This document shows, in pieces, positions 22,320 through 33,246 of a stretch of 64,000 nt of DNA (position 1 is the stretch's first letter; every line of letters begins with the position of its first letter). The notes beneath the pieces are model-generated. The model searched no databases. It was not told where the DNA came from and saw only the letters and a program-made list of their open reading frames with translations. The translations under genes were made by a program, and so were the position numbers. This DNA is from Eretmocerus hayati (Eukaryota; Arthropoda; Insecta; Hymenoptera; Aphelinidae): NCBI GenBank assembly GCA_029851415.1, contig CM056742.1, forward strand, positions 102,344,976 through 102,408,975, given 5' to 3'.

Positions 22320-22549
22320 AGTTGTATGCTATCTATTCCATTCCAATTGTGTATTTTTCAATGAACTAATAATGTTTCTCCGAGTATTCATATTCATTAG
22401 ACGATGTATTTGTAATATAGCGATGAGTTTGAATTGAAACAGTCTAAAATCATGAAAAAACTTGAACCATGCGAAATAAAAAGTGTTATGAAAAAATTTT
22501 AAATCATGAAAAATTCGGAATAAAAATGTAGTTGTATACTATTTATTCC
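22320..22549. repeat. Direct repeat copy flanking LINE-like insertion
   Basis: About 210-230 bp are repeated at 24283-24490 with scattered substitutions (shared landmarks: AATATAGCGATGAGTT, AAATCATGAAAAATTCGGAA). A partial earlier unit lies near 22255-22320. It appears to be a short satellite into which the LINE-like element inserted. Confidence 0.8.
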
Positions 22550-24282
22550 AGAGATCGAAAAATGGCCGCCGGTATGGCAAGACGTAACAAATAGAGGTGT
22601 GAAACAAGTGCTTCATGGCAAAGAGAAAACAGAGTTGTACGGACTAAAAAAGGTGGGATGAAGTATAAGACACGGTGAAAAATAGTGCGGGATATGAAGT
22701 GCAGAAATTAGAGAAAGCGAAGAGGAGAATCCTCGAAAGAAAATAAGAAGTATTTTGAAGGTTAGCAAGCAGCATTAGAAGCAAGACGACCCGCAAAGAC
22801 GAGCGAAGAATTGCGCATGAGCACAAGAGAGGGAACGACGAAACTAGGAAAGGACGAAAAGTGGGGAAGTAGCGCGAATATTTGAACCTCAAAAGAGAGA
22901 GATGGAGGGATCAACAAAGAAATGGATGGAGCTAAAGGAGTGCATGCATGAGGAGTTTGCTTCAATGTCAGTCTCTTTGCAGAGTTTGATGAAGAACATA
23001 GAAATGATGAGAAGGGGAAGCGAGTTGAAGCCCAAAGAGAGGGAAGAAGAAGAGAAGTTGATAGAACAATACTGCGCAGTGGAAGATATAAAAGCGAACG
23101 GAAAGAAAGAAGCCGATGAAACCAAGAAGACAGTAAAAAGAGCTGAGAAACCTACAAGGATAACGTACTCGCCAATGAAGGCACTGAGGATAGAACAAAC
23201 AAGCAAAGCCAATAAACCGGCGGAAAAATGTGGAGGAAATCACACGAAAGATAGAGGAAACGAGAAATTGATACACGGATTGGTGAGGAAAGTGGGAGAA
23301 TACGAGAGGCTACGTATAGAGTACACACATAGGATGAGAGAAATGGAAAGAAATATGGATAACCTGGGGAACGAACTGAAAAGAGTGCAAGAAGAGCTAG
23401 AGAAACATGAAGAAAAAGTAGGAATGGACAAGGACACTAGTAGATGGGAAAAATAAGAGGCTACAAAATGGAGAGGTGGTTATCTGAGAGAAAAAATAGG
23501 TAATACCAAAACGACTTCGAAATGTAAGCTGGAAAAGAATAGAATAGGTACAAATACGGTAAACAATGGAAAAATGGTGCAAGAGAGAAGAAGAGAAGAG
23601 GAGTACCATAAGAAGAAAGAACAAAAATCAGAAACCCTCAGCAAAAGAGTGGAAAGAGCCGAGAGGGAAAGGAAGAGAAACAATATAGTGATATCCGGAT
23701 TAGACTTGAATGAGGTAAACGAAGAGAATCTTTGTGAATGGATGAAAAAGAATCTAAGAATAGAAGTGAAAGAAATACATGCAGAGAAGATGAGAGGCAC
23801 AGCCAACAAAGTGAGACTAGCATGTAAAAGCAGAGACACGGAAGAAAACATAATGAGCAGAAAATATTTGCTAAAAGGATCCAAAGTATACATAGAACAT
23901 GACTTGACGAAACAGGAAAGGAGTATCAGGTACGAAGCAAGAGAAATACGAAGAGAAGAACTGAAGCAAGGGAAGGAAGTCAAAGTGGGCTATGACAAGT
24001 TAATCACCGATGGAGAAGTATGGAAATGGGACGAAGAGGAAAGAGGCTTTAAGAGAAAAGAAAAGCAGGCAAGTGGGATCAGACTTGGAGTGAAACAATA
24101 TTGAGCCAGAGAACCACCAAGAAGGCAGAAAACGGGAGGAATGGAGGGAGTGTAAGGTTCAAGAAATTTGATACCTATCAGTAGTCGGAATCAATAAAGT
24201 GTATCGTGATCATGTACAAAGATGTGATGAGGGAGACGTTTGTAAAATTTATAACCCTATGGGTTCAATAAACCAATAATAA
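22550..24282 (+). mobile_element. LINE-like element carrying ORF1 only
   Basis: The block is flanked by near-identical 13-mers (TACTATTTATTCC at 22537-22549, TACTATTCATTCC at 24283-24295) and ends in AATAAACCAATAATAA, a TAA-type tail of a non-LTR retrotransposon. It contains one ORF1-like frame and no reverse transcriptase, so it is either a non-autonomous ORF1-only element or an internal deletion derivative. It interrupts satellite repeats inside Polinton 1. Confidence 0.7.
22902..24104 (+). pseudogene. LINE ORF1-like protein, one in-frame TAA
   Basis: A 400-codon frame broken once by TAA at 23454-23456; the sequence before and after is in the same frame. The N-terminal half is charged coiled coil. 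The C-terminal half has RKRNNIVISGLDLNEVN, KVYIEHDLTKQERSI and GKEVKVGYDKLITDGEVW-WDEE, which match the RNA-binding ORF1 pattern of insect LINEs. It would have coated element RNA. Composition is very Lys/Glu-rich (purine-rich plus strand), unlike the Polinton genes around it. Confidence 0.7.
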
Positions 24283-24490
24283 TACTATTCATTCCATTTC
24301 AATTGTGTGTTTTTCAATGATCTCATGATGTTTTTCCAAGTATTTATATTTATCCAACAATGTATTCGTAATATAGCGATGAGTTCGAATTAAAACAGTT
24401 TGAAATCATAAAAAACTTGAATCACGCAAAATTGAAAATGTTATAAAAAAAAGTTTAAATCATGAAAAATTCGGAATAAAAATGTAATTT
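24283..24490. repeat. Second direct repeat copy
   Basis: Partner of 22320-22549, on the far side of the LINE-like insertion. The following 24491-24708 shows nothing recognisable. Confidence 0.8.
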
Positions 24491-24708
24491 GTATCTCCAT
24501 TATCTTATCTGGATTGTATAGGATGGTGTAAATAAATATGTCGCGAGGTGTGCTCGCGTGTGTAAATGAATTCGGTGTTATTATTCATCAACCCTTCTCA
24601 TGTCCTCGTTTCTACTCAACTCAATCACGGATTCATACCCAAATGGAGGTGAAACAATGATAGACTCAAAGCTAGTTCACAATCGTTTCCAGAGAGCAGG
24701 TATAACTG

Positions 24709-25046
24709 TGCGCGAGGGGATTTTGAGCACCCACCCACGCAGTTTTTTATTTTCAGCTTGCGAGCGAGAGCCGGGATACTCGCGCGTCATCCTACTCCCA
24801 GACGCCGATGAGCACACTGCACGGACCTGGTTGAGACGGTACCTGGTGCCGAGGGGATGCATCGACCGGGGAGGACTCCCTGGAGCAGCGGAGCCTGTCA
24901 TCGGGGACTCCAGGCTCGCTTTGGGACCTACGCCTACACTAGGGTGTGGCCTTGAGCATCTGGTAAGTCCCCGATGATGCTCTTCCGGATGGAGACTGTT
25001 CCAGGCGATCTTCCCCCGGGTTGTTCTCCCTCCGGCGACTCCCCCT
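24709..25046 (-). repeat. Right terminal inverted repeat of Polinton 1
   Basis: Reverse complement of 5065-5375 plus 7240-7290. The outer end is ...GCGACTCCCCCT at 25046, so read inward it starts AGGGGGAGTCGC. About 338 bp are continuous here. Confidence 0.9.
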
Positions 25047-25809
25047 ACTACTAATACGTAATAAGAGCAGATCTCCAGATTGCCGTCTAATCGATATTCC
25101 TCAACATTAACAAATGTCTGACTTCGGATATTCACGAGGACGCTTCAGTAAATTCTGAGAATCGCTAGGAGAAACTCAAAATTCATTTGGGTTGTACAAC
25201 ATTGACTGCTTTCTCCAGACAATTCTGACATTGTCTAGATGAGATCCGACATTGGCTGGTGGACGAAGTCAATGTTATTATCTCATCATTGACTGCCAGT
25301 CCCAGAATTGATTGATTCAGATATTTACTGGAATATGTCCACTGCACAGGCATCCCAAACGCGAGAGGATCTTCCTCGAGGGATCTTTCTTGAATATAGT
25401 GAGGGAATACACGAGAACATAGGCATGACGCTCACAGGCTCGGGATTCTGATATTTGAAGACGTGATCCAATCGAACGAGACTTTTCTTCCCTTCGGCTG
25501 GAGAGTAAATTTTCCAAATCAAATCTTTGTTCCCACAGACCATTACAAGACTTATCAGACTTCGCCGGGGCTGAAGATACCTTCAGTGTTGCAGCTGGTA
25601 TCATTGGACTGAAAGCAACCGGACTGGGTCGCAGGATAGCCATCGCATGTTTGCGCGACTTGATGAGGAATTTTCAAGGAAAATTATGGGGCCATAACGG
25701 CCCGGGTGTGATAACGAGGACACTACAAAAATTCTGCGCTGTTCAATATGTAAGTCTAGAGTAGTATGATTCCTGAAAATCTAGATTCCGAGAGAGGCGT
25801 AGGACTCAC

Positions 25810-26136
25810 AAGGGGAGGACCAGTTGTTTGGATCACCAATCCTGTCCAAAATTTTCGTACAGTTTTGTATCTCCTAGAATATGAAAAATTCAGAGTAACT
25901 CCGTTGAATAGGCCCCCTGTTCAAAGCTACAGCCTATGACATTAGCATTACCCATATAGGCTGATGTTGAGAAATGATGTATATAGATATACTGGCAATG
26001 CTAATGGTTTTGCTTGTAGCTCCAAACACAAGGCCCATTTGACGGAGTTACTCTGGATTTTTCATATCCTACGTGACACGAAACTGTAAAGAAATTTTGG
26101 GAAGGATTGATGACCCAAACACCTGGTCCTTCCCTT
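25810..26136. repeat. 327-bp foldback (143-bp arms, 41-bp loop)
   Basis: 25810-25952 pairs with 25994-26136 as an inverted repeat with perhaps 80% identity by eye; both arms are 143 bp. Shared blocks include AGAGTAACTCCGT and ATTAGCATT. It would form a long hairpin in RNA or single-stranded DNA. No coding frame. Confidence 0.85.
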
Positions 26137-26892
26137 ATCAGACAATCTTCTAGTCCTTGGATAATTTGGAATGAAGAGCATGTTCAAGTATCCGAGAACT
26201 GAAAGATTGTATGAGCCGATATCTCGCCGAATAAAAGAACTGATTGGGCGAGAAGATGTGCAATCCCTCCACTGCATGATTGTGCGCCAACTTTTCAAAT
26301 TGAGGGGAGTCCAATCCATCGTTCTAACCTCACCAGTTCATGGACGGTTTTGATTACAGCGCGTAATTTCGTCCCGGTCAAGTGACATACGGACATGAAT
26401 AAGTATTACTTGGTCAAGAATTCGTACAATTGACTTGATGACTGGCTCATACGTGGATTATATCACGACCTTTCCAACCCAGGTTGTGCGGGAGCTCAAC
26501 ATTTTTGGGGTAGGGAGGGGATCTTTGAGCGAAGGAGCACACAATCGTACTTCGAGAATACAAGGCCGATACTGGCACGGAAGTTTGTGCGATACTGACC
26601 CCTCGAGCTGGCTTTCGGTACTCTCATTCGGATTCCACGGTGTTCCAAGAGTGCGACACGGTTTTCCCACCAGCATAATTCATTCATAATCTGAACGGGA
26701 CTCTCTACTTGGATTATCCATCCGATTCCGCTCCTCCTCCTCTCGGCCACTCTCATCATAGTTCAACCCTGATAATTGAGAAGGAGAGGGGGCACGCTCC
26801 GAATTACGAATTAGAATTCGTACTAAACTGAATTGGCCTCTATCCTTGATGTTCCTCCCATGCGGTCGATGCACGAATCTACATCTCGAATG

Positions 26893-27611
26893 AATAAGGA
26901 ACTTGCATGAAAAAATATTCGGCTTGCTATTGATCTGAATCTGATCATTAGGGTGAGTGTAGACTATCTACAAAAGTTTCGGCTGAAAATATGCCGTCTA
27001 CATTTGAGAATTTGCGATTAAAATCGTTGAAAAATCGTAATTATTAGATTCGCGCTCAAACGATTTTCATTGGTCGGACAATCGTGACGTCACGACTGCC
27101 AGGGTGCTGAACCAATAGGTATTATCTTTCAGGCTCTAATCCCATGTTAGTTTGCTTCGTCTGCTGCGGAGGCTGGGCCGCACTCGGCCGCGCGTCGTCC
27201 GCTTCATTGACCGCACGACGTTTGAGGTTAGACTTGATTTCGGGATCCGCATGATGACGACAAGTCTCGCAAATCGGCAATAACTATTACTCCGTAATCT
27301 CTGTGATTTGTGTCTACTCAGAGAGTGTTATTTATCAGTAAATTTGGTGCGTTGATGATGTTATTCGTTTCGAACGTCATTGTAAACATGACACACAGAT
27401 ACAACACATGCACGCGGGCGCTCGGGCATGCTCGGTCATGTCGCCTTGGCTTTTTCCGGAGCGTTTGAATTGTTGCAAATATTGAACGATTTACAATATT
27501 TTATTACTCGCAGTCCGTGCATATGAGAATCCCGGGGAAAATAATAACTTCATAAATCGTACCTGGTCTATCTGTTTAAATTAAAATTGAAAAACATGCA
27601 AGTTCCTTATT
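26893..27611. repeat. Segment bounded by 17-bp perfect inverted repeats
   Basis: AATAAGGAACTTGCATG at 26893-26909 is repeated in inverse orientation at 27595-27611. The similarity does not extend clearly beyond 17 bp and no target duplication is visible, so it may be a MITE or chance. Confidence 0.35.
27065..27235. promoter_or_regulatory. Promoter-like patch: CRE palindrome, CCAAT motifs, GC-rich
   Basis: CGTGACGTCACG at 27083-27094 is a full CRE-type palindrome, flanked by ATTGG (27069) and CCAAT (27111) and followed by GC- and CpG-rich sequence (27160-27225). That grouping resembles a eukaryotic proximal promoter. No downstream gene is recognised, so this is weak. Confidence 0.3.
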
Positions 27612-28547
27612 GACATTTGTCCGTATGACTCGTATATTTGTCCCAAAAATCAACTCATCAATTTTCAAAAATTTCTCTATTAACCTGCAAAATGATACAC
27701 TTCTCTAAGAGGCCAAGCACCATGTCCAATTCTTCGCGAAATCTACCTGTACTCCATTGAATACAGCTCGTCGAAGTCCTACTCCGATACTTCGCCACGA
27801 AGCAGCCCGGTCCAAGATGCTCCATCAAAAATCTCCACCCAATGGCTCTTGCAACACGCGTGTAACGACAAATGTTCAAGATGGCTTGCGCTCCAATAAT
27901 TTAGAGCATCTGACGCTCGCTCATTCCACGCACTCGAGCCGCTGATGCACGATCACAACCCCGGCTCCATGTCCACACCTGGATTATTCCTAGGGCTCGC
28001 TAAGTCCACAATCGACGCGCGTCTCCTCCTCGGGGGTTATGACACGATCCATGAGCACGCATGCGTCTACTCTGACACGCCTCGTCTTCAAAAGCGCCAA
28101 AATTCCACCAAGTCTACGTCCCCGAATTTCTCCACGTAATACAGTAGCTATCCCAAGTCCACGATGCGATTATAGGTGTGTTTACGTCTACTCTGAGACG
28201 TATTGTCCACGATCATGCTCGAAATATCCGCAGAATCTGCTGCACCAAATTCCTCACGCGACGCGGTTGCTGCCCGGGTCCGATTTTTCAACGCGTGTAC
28301 GGCCATCAGAGACGTCCTGTCTACGTACGTCTACGCACTTCATCAGTTATAAGATCTCCCGGGAGTCTGATTTGTCCACGGACCCGATGATCATCCTCCA
28401 CACGGTGTGAGACTTTTCGCACACTCAAGGAGAGAATCTGAGTGATATTGGCAAAGCCACTCACCGCTCGATGCCATCATCCCTTGGCGTGTCTTCCTTC
28501 TTTCGTCCAAATATGACGTCCCACAATTAGGCGACACCGATTACTGC

Positions 28548-28608
28548 AGTAGGTACCTCTCACTATGGGCTGCCGACGGCCCCCACCACCCCCCCCCCAC
28601 TCTTGCCC
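28548..28608 (+). repeat. Left terminal inverted repeat of Polinton 2
   Basis: About 60 bp match 56212-56267 reversed: ACCTCTCAC-A/T-ATGGGC, GGCCCCCACCACC, ACTCTTGCC. Beyond this a CT-rich microsatellite (28640-28710) corresponds loosely to the GA run at 56158-56174. 28609-29117 otherwise shows nothing. Confidence 0.8.
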
Positions 28609-29117
28609 AGTGCAAGTGCTCGCACCGCGCGGATTTTGGCACTCTCTCGCTCTCACTCTCTCCTTCTCTCAGTCTCTCCCTCTCTCACTCTTTCTCATTC
28701 TTTCTCTCTCGCATGAATGAAGAGAGTAAGTGTATATATGTGTATATATATATATGAAGACTGACTATGCATCCGTTCGTCATTGGAACACTTACTATAC
28801 AGCTCTCGTATACTAAATGCATGGTATGAAACGTAATCGCTATTCCACTCAAACGAAACAAATCAGCTCATATATACTGTGCGCATACTGCGCATACTAT
28901 GATGTATAGAGAAGCATGACGAATCTTTTAAGCTTTGGTTTGAATTGTATTCCTTTTGATCAATCGATAAATATTCGCATAATGAAAATTCGAAAGGATC
29001 AGTGAAAGAATAACACGATTCTGTTTCTATACTTTATTTATTTAACCATCTTTTATTGTATGAAGATCAATGATTAGACAAATATAGCAGTTCTGAATCA
29101 GTACATAAGAAAGATAT

Positions 29118-30902
29118 TCAAAATGTCCATTGAGTCCACGATTCTACATATTTTTGATGCTCGCAAACTATTTCATCTTTAAATGAATGAATCGGATCAG
29201 TTGACCAATTTGTAAATTTGAGCCTTACAATTTCGTGCTGTTCTATAATCGTAATCAGTTCGGCAAACGAAACGTGTAAAAAGAATACATATGGGCAATC
29301 ATCGCTTCGATTAAAATTCGTGATTATAGTGAGTCTCTGGTCGCACGTAGTGTTGCAAGGTACTTTTTTCCGAGATCCCCTTGCAGCCTCCTGGGCCTAG
29401 CACGGGGGGCCCCTTTACCACCTTGGTGTGAAGGTTTATGCCCGAATTTTTCCTCTACTTGTGGATTCAGCTTCCCCGGAGTGACCTACGCCATGGTTTG
29501 CAGCTATGGGATGCCTCTCTCCAATGCCGGTAAGGCCGACATTTCCTGTCTCACAAAGTGAGCCATCGGATCCGCTGTACCCTTAGCGTTCCCGGAGAGA
29601 GCCTCTTCATGGTTTGCAAGGCCATGATTTGGTAAGACTCAAACTCCAATGCCGGTAAGGCCGACATTCCCCGCACCTCCCCGTGCACTTATGAAGGCAC
29701 GTCGGGTCGGCTTATTGACTCCCTACGTTACCCACCCTCCCCCTGCTTTGCATTCGCCCAAGGCCCGCTAGTCAAACCCCGTGAAATGGGAAAACCCAGG
29801 ATTTCTCTGAAGGATAATCCCGGGGAAAACGCCATTCCAAAGCAGGCGGGGTGTGATGGGTTCTTTTCCCGTCGAAAGAACCTCAGAAAAAATTTCCGAG
29901 TGATTTCGCCGGGAATCGAACCCACGACCCTTCGAGCAGTGTTGATTCCGAAGCTAGCACGCTACCGACTGAGCCAACACTGCTCTCTGTTGCAAGGTAC
30001 TTCAGCCGGTAGAAATTTTTCCCCGGAATTCAATTCATACTCACGATATGCGCAATTTGCACACAATTTTCAATTAGGCACCATATCAATACCGATGCTC
30101 TGGGATTCTATTGGCAACATCATGTTATCACGCAGTCTTGTCAAAATGGTCATTAGTTGGCTATACTCCGTGATACTGTACATCGATTTTGCCAGAATCG
30201 CCCGTTGAACTAATTCATGGAGAGATCTCCCTTGCAAGGATTTCTTGTAGACCGGATATCCCTCACAGTTTTGAAAATTACACGGATTTCTATAGTCGCC
30301 TCTCTGAATGTGCTTGAGAACTGGAACATGTGATAAAGTTGAGAGCATTTGTTAGTACGAATTCTAACTGCCGGCTGATGAGGGTCAAGTGTGTCTCACT
30401 TTTCCAAATCGGCTGTAATTGCAAGCAAAGAATTTTCACCTTTGGGATTCAAACTTGGCGCTAGTTTGAGAGATATGATGCTTTCTGCTTCTGCACATCG
30501 ACGTTTTTCAGACTCTTTGTCTTTCAAAGCTGAATTTGAAAATCTTGCGTCAATAATAACGCAGGCAAGGAAATAATAACACATATCGGCTTTTAGATTT
30601 TACTTACACTTATATGTTTGTCTGATTGATGAGAACTCATGCCGTTTATAGATGCCATGAATCTTCAGCTCGACAACGACGATTCTCATCACGTGGATAT
30701 CATTGAACACTCCATCATTATTGCATTTTACTAATTCATCAATCGGCATATCTGATGAATATTTCTTTAGTTGTTTATTCAAATCTGCAATCAGTTCGTC
30801 TTCTAAATCCGATTCACATAACTGCTTGTTGGCATACTTGACTACGCTCTGTGTTAGAATTTGAAAAATTTTCAAAATACAAGAAATCAACTGGGCCTTC
30901 AT
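29118..30902 (-). pseudogene. Cargo gene A: three-exon unknown protein, SINE in exon 3
   Basis: Exon 1 (30902-30608) begins MKAQLISCILKIFQILTQSV and ends at donor GTAAGTA in phase 1. Exon 2 (30529-30440) follows acceptor AAATTCAG and ends at donor GTGAAA, phase 1. Exon 3 (30320-29118) follows acceptor TGTTCCAG and encodes about 188 codons including SLHELVQRAILAKSMYS, LCANCAYREYE and IHSFKDEIVCEH, ending TGA at 29118-29120. It has one in-frame TGA (30070-30072) and is interrupted by a SINE with a 15-bp duplication; the frame agrees on both sides of the SINE. Exon 1 is paralogous to exon 1 of the divergent gene at 31466. I do not recognise the family. Splicing is inferred from signals and phase only. 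Confidence 0.55.
29366..29987 (-). mobile_element. tRNA-derived SINE with perfect 15-bp target duplication
   Basis: TGTTGCAAGGTACTT occurs at 29351-29365 and 29988-30002. On the minus strand the element starts with a tRNA-like head: A box GGCTCAGTCGGTAG and B box GGTTCGATTCC (about 29914-29924). The body contains a repeated phrase AATGCCGGTAAGGCCGACAT, and the 3' end is a short A run. Not a functional tRNA: the head lacks a proper acceptor stem end. Confidence 0.9.
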
Positions 30903-31105
30903 TCTGATACTATCTGAATTTTCGTTTCTGTCACAGTTATTCAAACTAAAGAACTGTTCGTTTCGTAGTCAAGTAACGTACTGATATATTATGAAACATT
31001 CAACTATACGGTGACTTAGAATATATTCGTGCGAGATTGTCGGTCATGAATTTCGCTGATCCTATGGGAATATGACTATCCGCAGAGTGTCGGTTGAGAG
31101 CCAAG

Positions 31106-31292
31106 ACGCACAGTGGGGCCGAGAAGTTCTTGGATAATTCGCCTTTACGTGAATTTGCAACCAATCAACATATGCGCAGACGCAGGAGGTTGTTCTCATT
31201 CATCCAAGAGTCTTCTGTTCGCGCATATGTCGATTGGTTGCGAATTCACGTAATGGCAAATTATTCAAGTACTTCTTGGCCCCACTGTGCGA
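31106..31292. repeat. 73-bp-arm palindrome in the divergent promoter region
   Basis: 31106-31178 and 31220-31292 are inverted copies (GCACAGTGGGGCC at both outer ends, CATATGCGC at both inner ends) around a 41-bp loop. It occupies the roughly 560-bp gap between the divergent starts of cargo genes A and B. Confidence 0.85.
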
Positions 31293-31465
31293 CGTGCCGT
31301 CGAAATTTGGTCTGCATTTTAGTACTTCTTCGAATTCGCATTGATTCCACAGTCCGTTTCGACAAATGCTGACACTTGAGAGTAATCCACGTATATTAAA
31401 ACCGTCAGTAAGTCTTCACGAACCCGTGAGTGCACATCGTCAAGACGCATTTTCTAGCTATCAAA

Positions 31466-32725
31466 ATGAAGAAGTCGCTAGTTCAGTGTATTTTGGCCGT
31501 TACTAAAATTCTTTCGTCTTGTGTAATAAGATACAGAATTTTCATGCGCTGTAGTGGAGATGATTTGAAAGTGTTGCCTGTGGGTGTACTCAAAAGAAAA
31601 TTGCAGAGTCTCATTGAAGATCTGCCGATTTGGAAGCTTGAAAAGGCATTAAAAGATAAAGTGTTTGATAGTGTCGAGTTACTGTGTCTCGTACACAATG
31701 TGATTTCGTCATGTGGTATGGAGAATTTACTGATCGCCCGTAGAATTACCGATGCAATCCGCCGTAAGTACAAAAAATCAACGACATCTTTTACATTCGT
31801 CGATTATGAATGTTGAGCGATTAATTCATTACAATCATCCAGAGATGGAAGCTGATATTGAGGAAGAATCTAACCTTATTGAAGCTTGTGCGACGACCAA
31901 AAAGAATGTGAATACGATCATATCGTCCGATCTCAATATTGGAATTAATGAACAAGGTAATTTGGAATGTGAACAAATTCGTACACTGAAGAGAGAGTGA
32001 ACAAATGAATATATTCATTTATTATGTTTTAGGAACATCAGATGGTAATGCCCCGCTTTTGGGAGGAAGAGATGACATGAATATTTCACATTCGCTGATC
32101 GATTCATCTGCGAACGGAATGGTCCCTGTGAATGATACTGAAGAAAAGACCGTCGGTGGTAAGTTGTGTGTTGATAATATTATTGACAATTTATGAGGTT
32201 TTCTATAGCTGTGAGTGAAACTTCAATTTTAACATTCCAGATTCAATAGAAAGCGTTGCACCAAACGGTGATATAGAAATTTCTGACAATGCCCAACTTT
32301 TGGAACAAAAAGATATGGAGTCTCTACCTTTAGTAGGTACTCCAGTTGCGAGCGAGAATATCACTACAGACCATACTAAGAAAATTACTACTGATGGTGC
32401 GTGATTTATTGATATCGACACTGATATTGATTTTGATGATCTAGGGATTTTTTGTCATTATGAATGAACTTGTGATTTTGAAATTTCAGACTCAACACAA
32501 CGTGATCTCCCAAGCAGAATTGTGGAAGCTTCTCAAATGTCCGATATGACAACGTCAAGAAAGAGATTAAGAATGACTGGAGACGATATGTCAGAGGAAC
32601 AATCTGACTCAGGATTGGTCAAGAGAATGAGAAATGAAGGAGATGACGATTCATCCGAAACAGATTTATCCGAAAACGACGACTCCATCAATAACGAAAA
32701 TGCTTCAATTGGAAATAATGGTTAG
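31466..32725 (+). CDS. Cargo gene B: five-exon unknown protein
   Basis: Exons: 31466-31763, 31843-31956, 32033-32158, 32241-32396, 32490-32725. All four introns have GT-AG ends (donors GTAAGT, GTAATT, GTAAGT, GTGCGT) and all are phase 1; the joined frame is open for 309 codons and ends TAG at 32723-32725. Exon 1 (MKKSLVQCILAVTKILSSCV ... FDSVELLCLVHNVISSCG) is paralogous to exon 1 of cargo gene A. Exons 2-5 are acidic and Ser/Asp/Asn-rich; exons 3 and 4 resemble each other (APLLGGRDDM / AQLLEQKDME), suggesting exon duplication. Exon 5 has basic clusters (RKRLRM). The last exon may instead splice on at the GTTAGC after 32720. No family recognised. Confidence 0.6.
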
Positions 32726-32790
32726 CAGAATTTGCATTCACCTAAAGATTCTGTAAATGAGCCTTCATATATATGTATCTCTGATTTTTA

Positions 32791-33098
32791 TCATTGTGGT
32801 TCATGAATCAGAAGAATTATGATTAAAATGTATTCTAATCCACGATTTTGATTTTTTTTCATATCCTTCGTCACTAGAATTTTCAAAAATCTCAAAATTA
32901 CGATTACGTTCAATTTTTCTCTCAGTTTCCCAACTATAACTTTTCTTCTATACAAATATTCATCAATAAGTACTTGATGCAAAATATTTCTCAAACGATC
33001 GTCTAATTTGTGCCTAGAACAAATGTCATAATGAAGATTTATTTGCTCATCAACAAAAAGTAACAAAATTCCGATTGAAATTTCAAAAAATTCATATC
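32791..33098 (-). pseudogene. Unknown minus-strand frame cut by the Penelope-like insertion
   Basis: The frame encodes KRYEFFEISIGILLLFVDEQ and RHKLDDRLRNILHQVLIDEY. It reads upstream through the 13-bp target duplication and remains open on the other side of the insertion (34988 onward, NIVTVLWNLEKLP), so it predates that insertion. It then overlaps the 5' end of the polymerase on the other strand. No homolog recognised; it may be fortuitous. Confidence 0.3.
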
Positions 33099-33246
33099 TT
33101 TTAATGGGTAATAGAAGTAATGAACTTTAAATCGTCCTCACTTATTCCAAATTGATGAGTTGAAAATCTTGAAATCGATCGTGGAGGACTGAGGTCTGTG
33201 AGGATGATAAAACACAGAATTCTTGCACATATAAATATATTGCAAC

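Larger units (their letters stand above)
5065..25046. mobile_element. Polinton/Maverick element 1
   Basis: The element is bounded by long inverted repeats that begin AGGGGGAGTCGCCGG at both ends, fitting the 5'-AG rule of Polintons. Inside are protein-primed DNA polymerase B, a retroviral-type integrase with chromodomain, an adenain-like protease and candidate capsid genes, which is the Polinton gene set; no packaging ATPase was found. The length is 19.98 kb; removing the insertions at 5402-7227 and 22550-24282 leaves about 16.4 kb, normal for the class. The flanking hexamers (AGTTGC at 5059-5064, ACTACT at 25047-25052) do not match, so no target duplication is visible. Genes are divergently arranged. 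Many breaks show that it is inactive as sequenced. Confidence 0.85.
25047..28541. other. Spacer between the two Polintons
   Basis: No convincing gene. It contains the 327-bp foldback at 25810-26136, a 17-bp inverted pair at 26893 and 27611 around a promoter-like patch, and C-rich sequence with repeated CGTCTACTCTGA-like phrases at 28060-28400. Open frames here look accidental. Confidence 0.4.

Noticed and set aside
22644..23983. Long minus-strand frames opposite the LINE ORF1
   Set aside because: They are Ser/Phe/Leu-rich mirror frames of a Lys/Glu-rich gene and so explained by base composition.
24600..25135. Proteins predicted in the right terminal repeat of Polinton 1
   Set aside because: The same frames occur in the left repeat and are GC-rich without family similarity; the repeat is non-coding.
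28060..28400. CRISPR-like or minisatellite array from recurring CGTCTACTCTGA phrases
   Set aside because: Spacing is irregular and copies are degenerate; it does not form an array.
29905..29987. A tRNA gene on the minus strand
   Set aside because: A and B boxes are present, but the head lies at the end of a 622-bp element with a 15-bp target duplication and without a proper acceptor stem, so it is a SINE.
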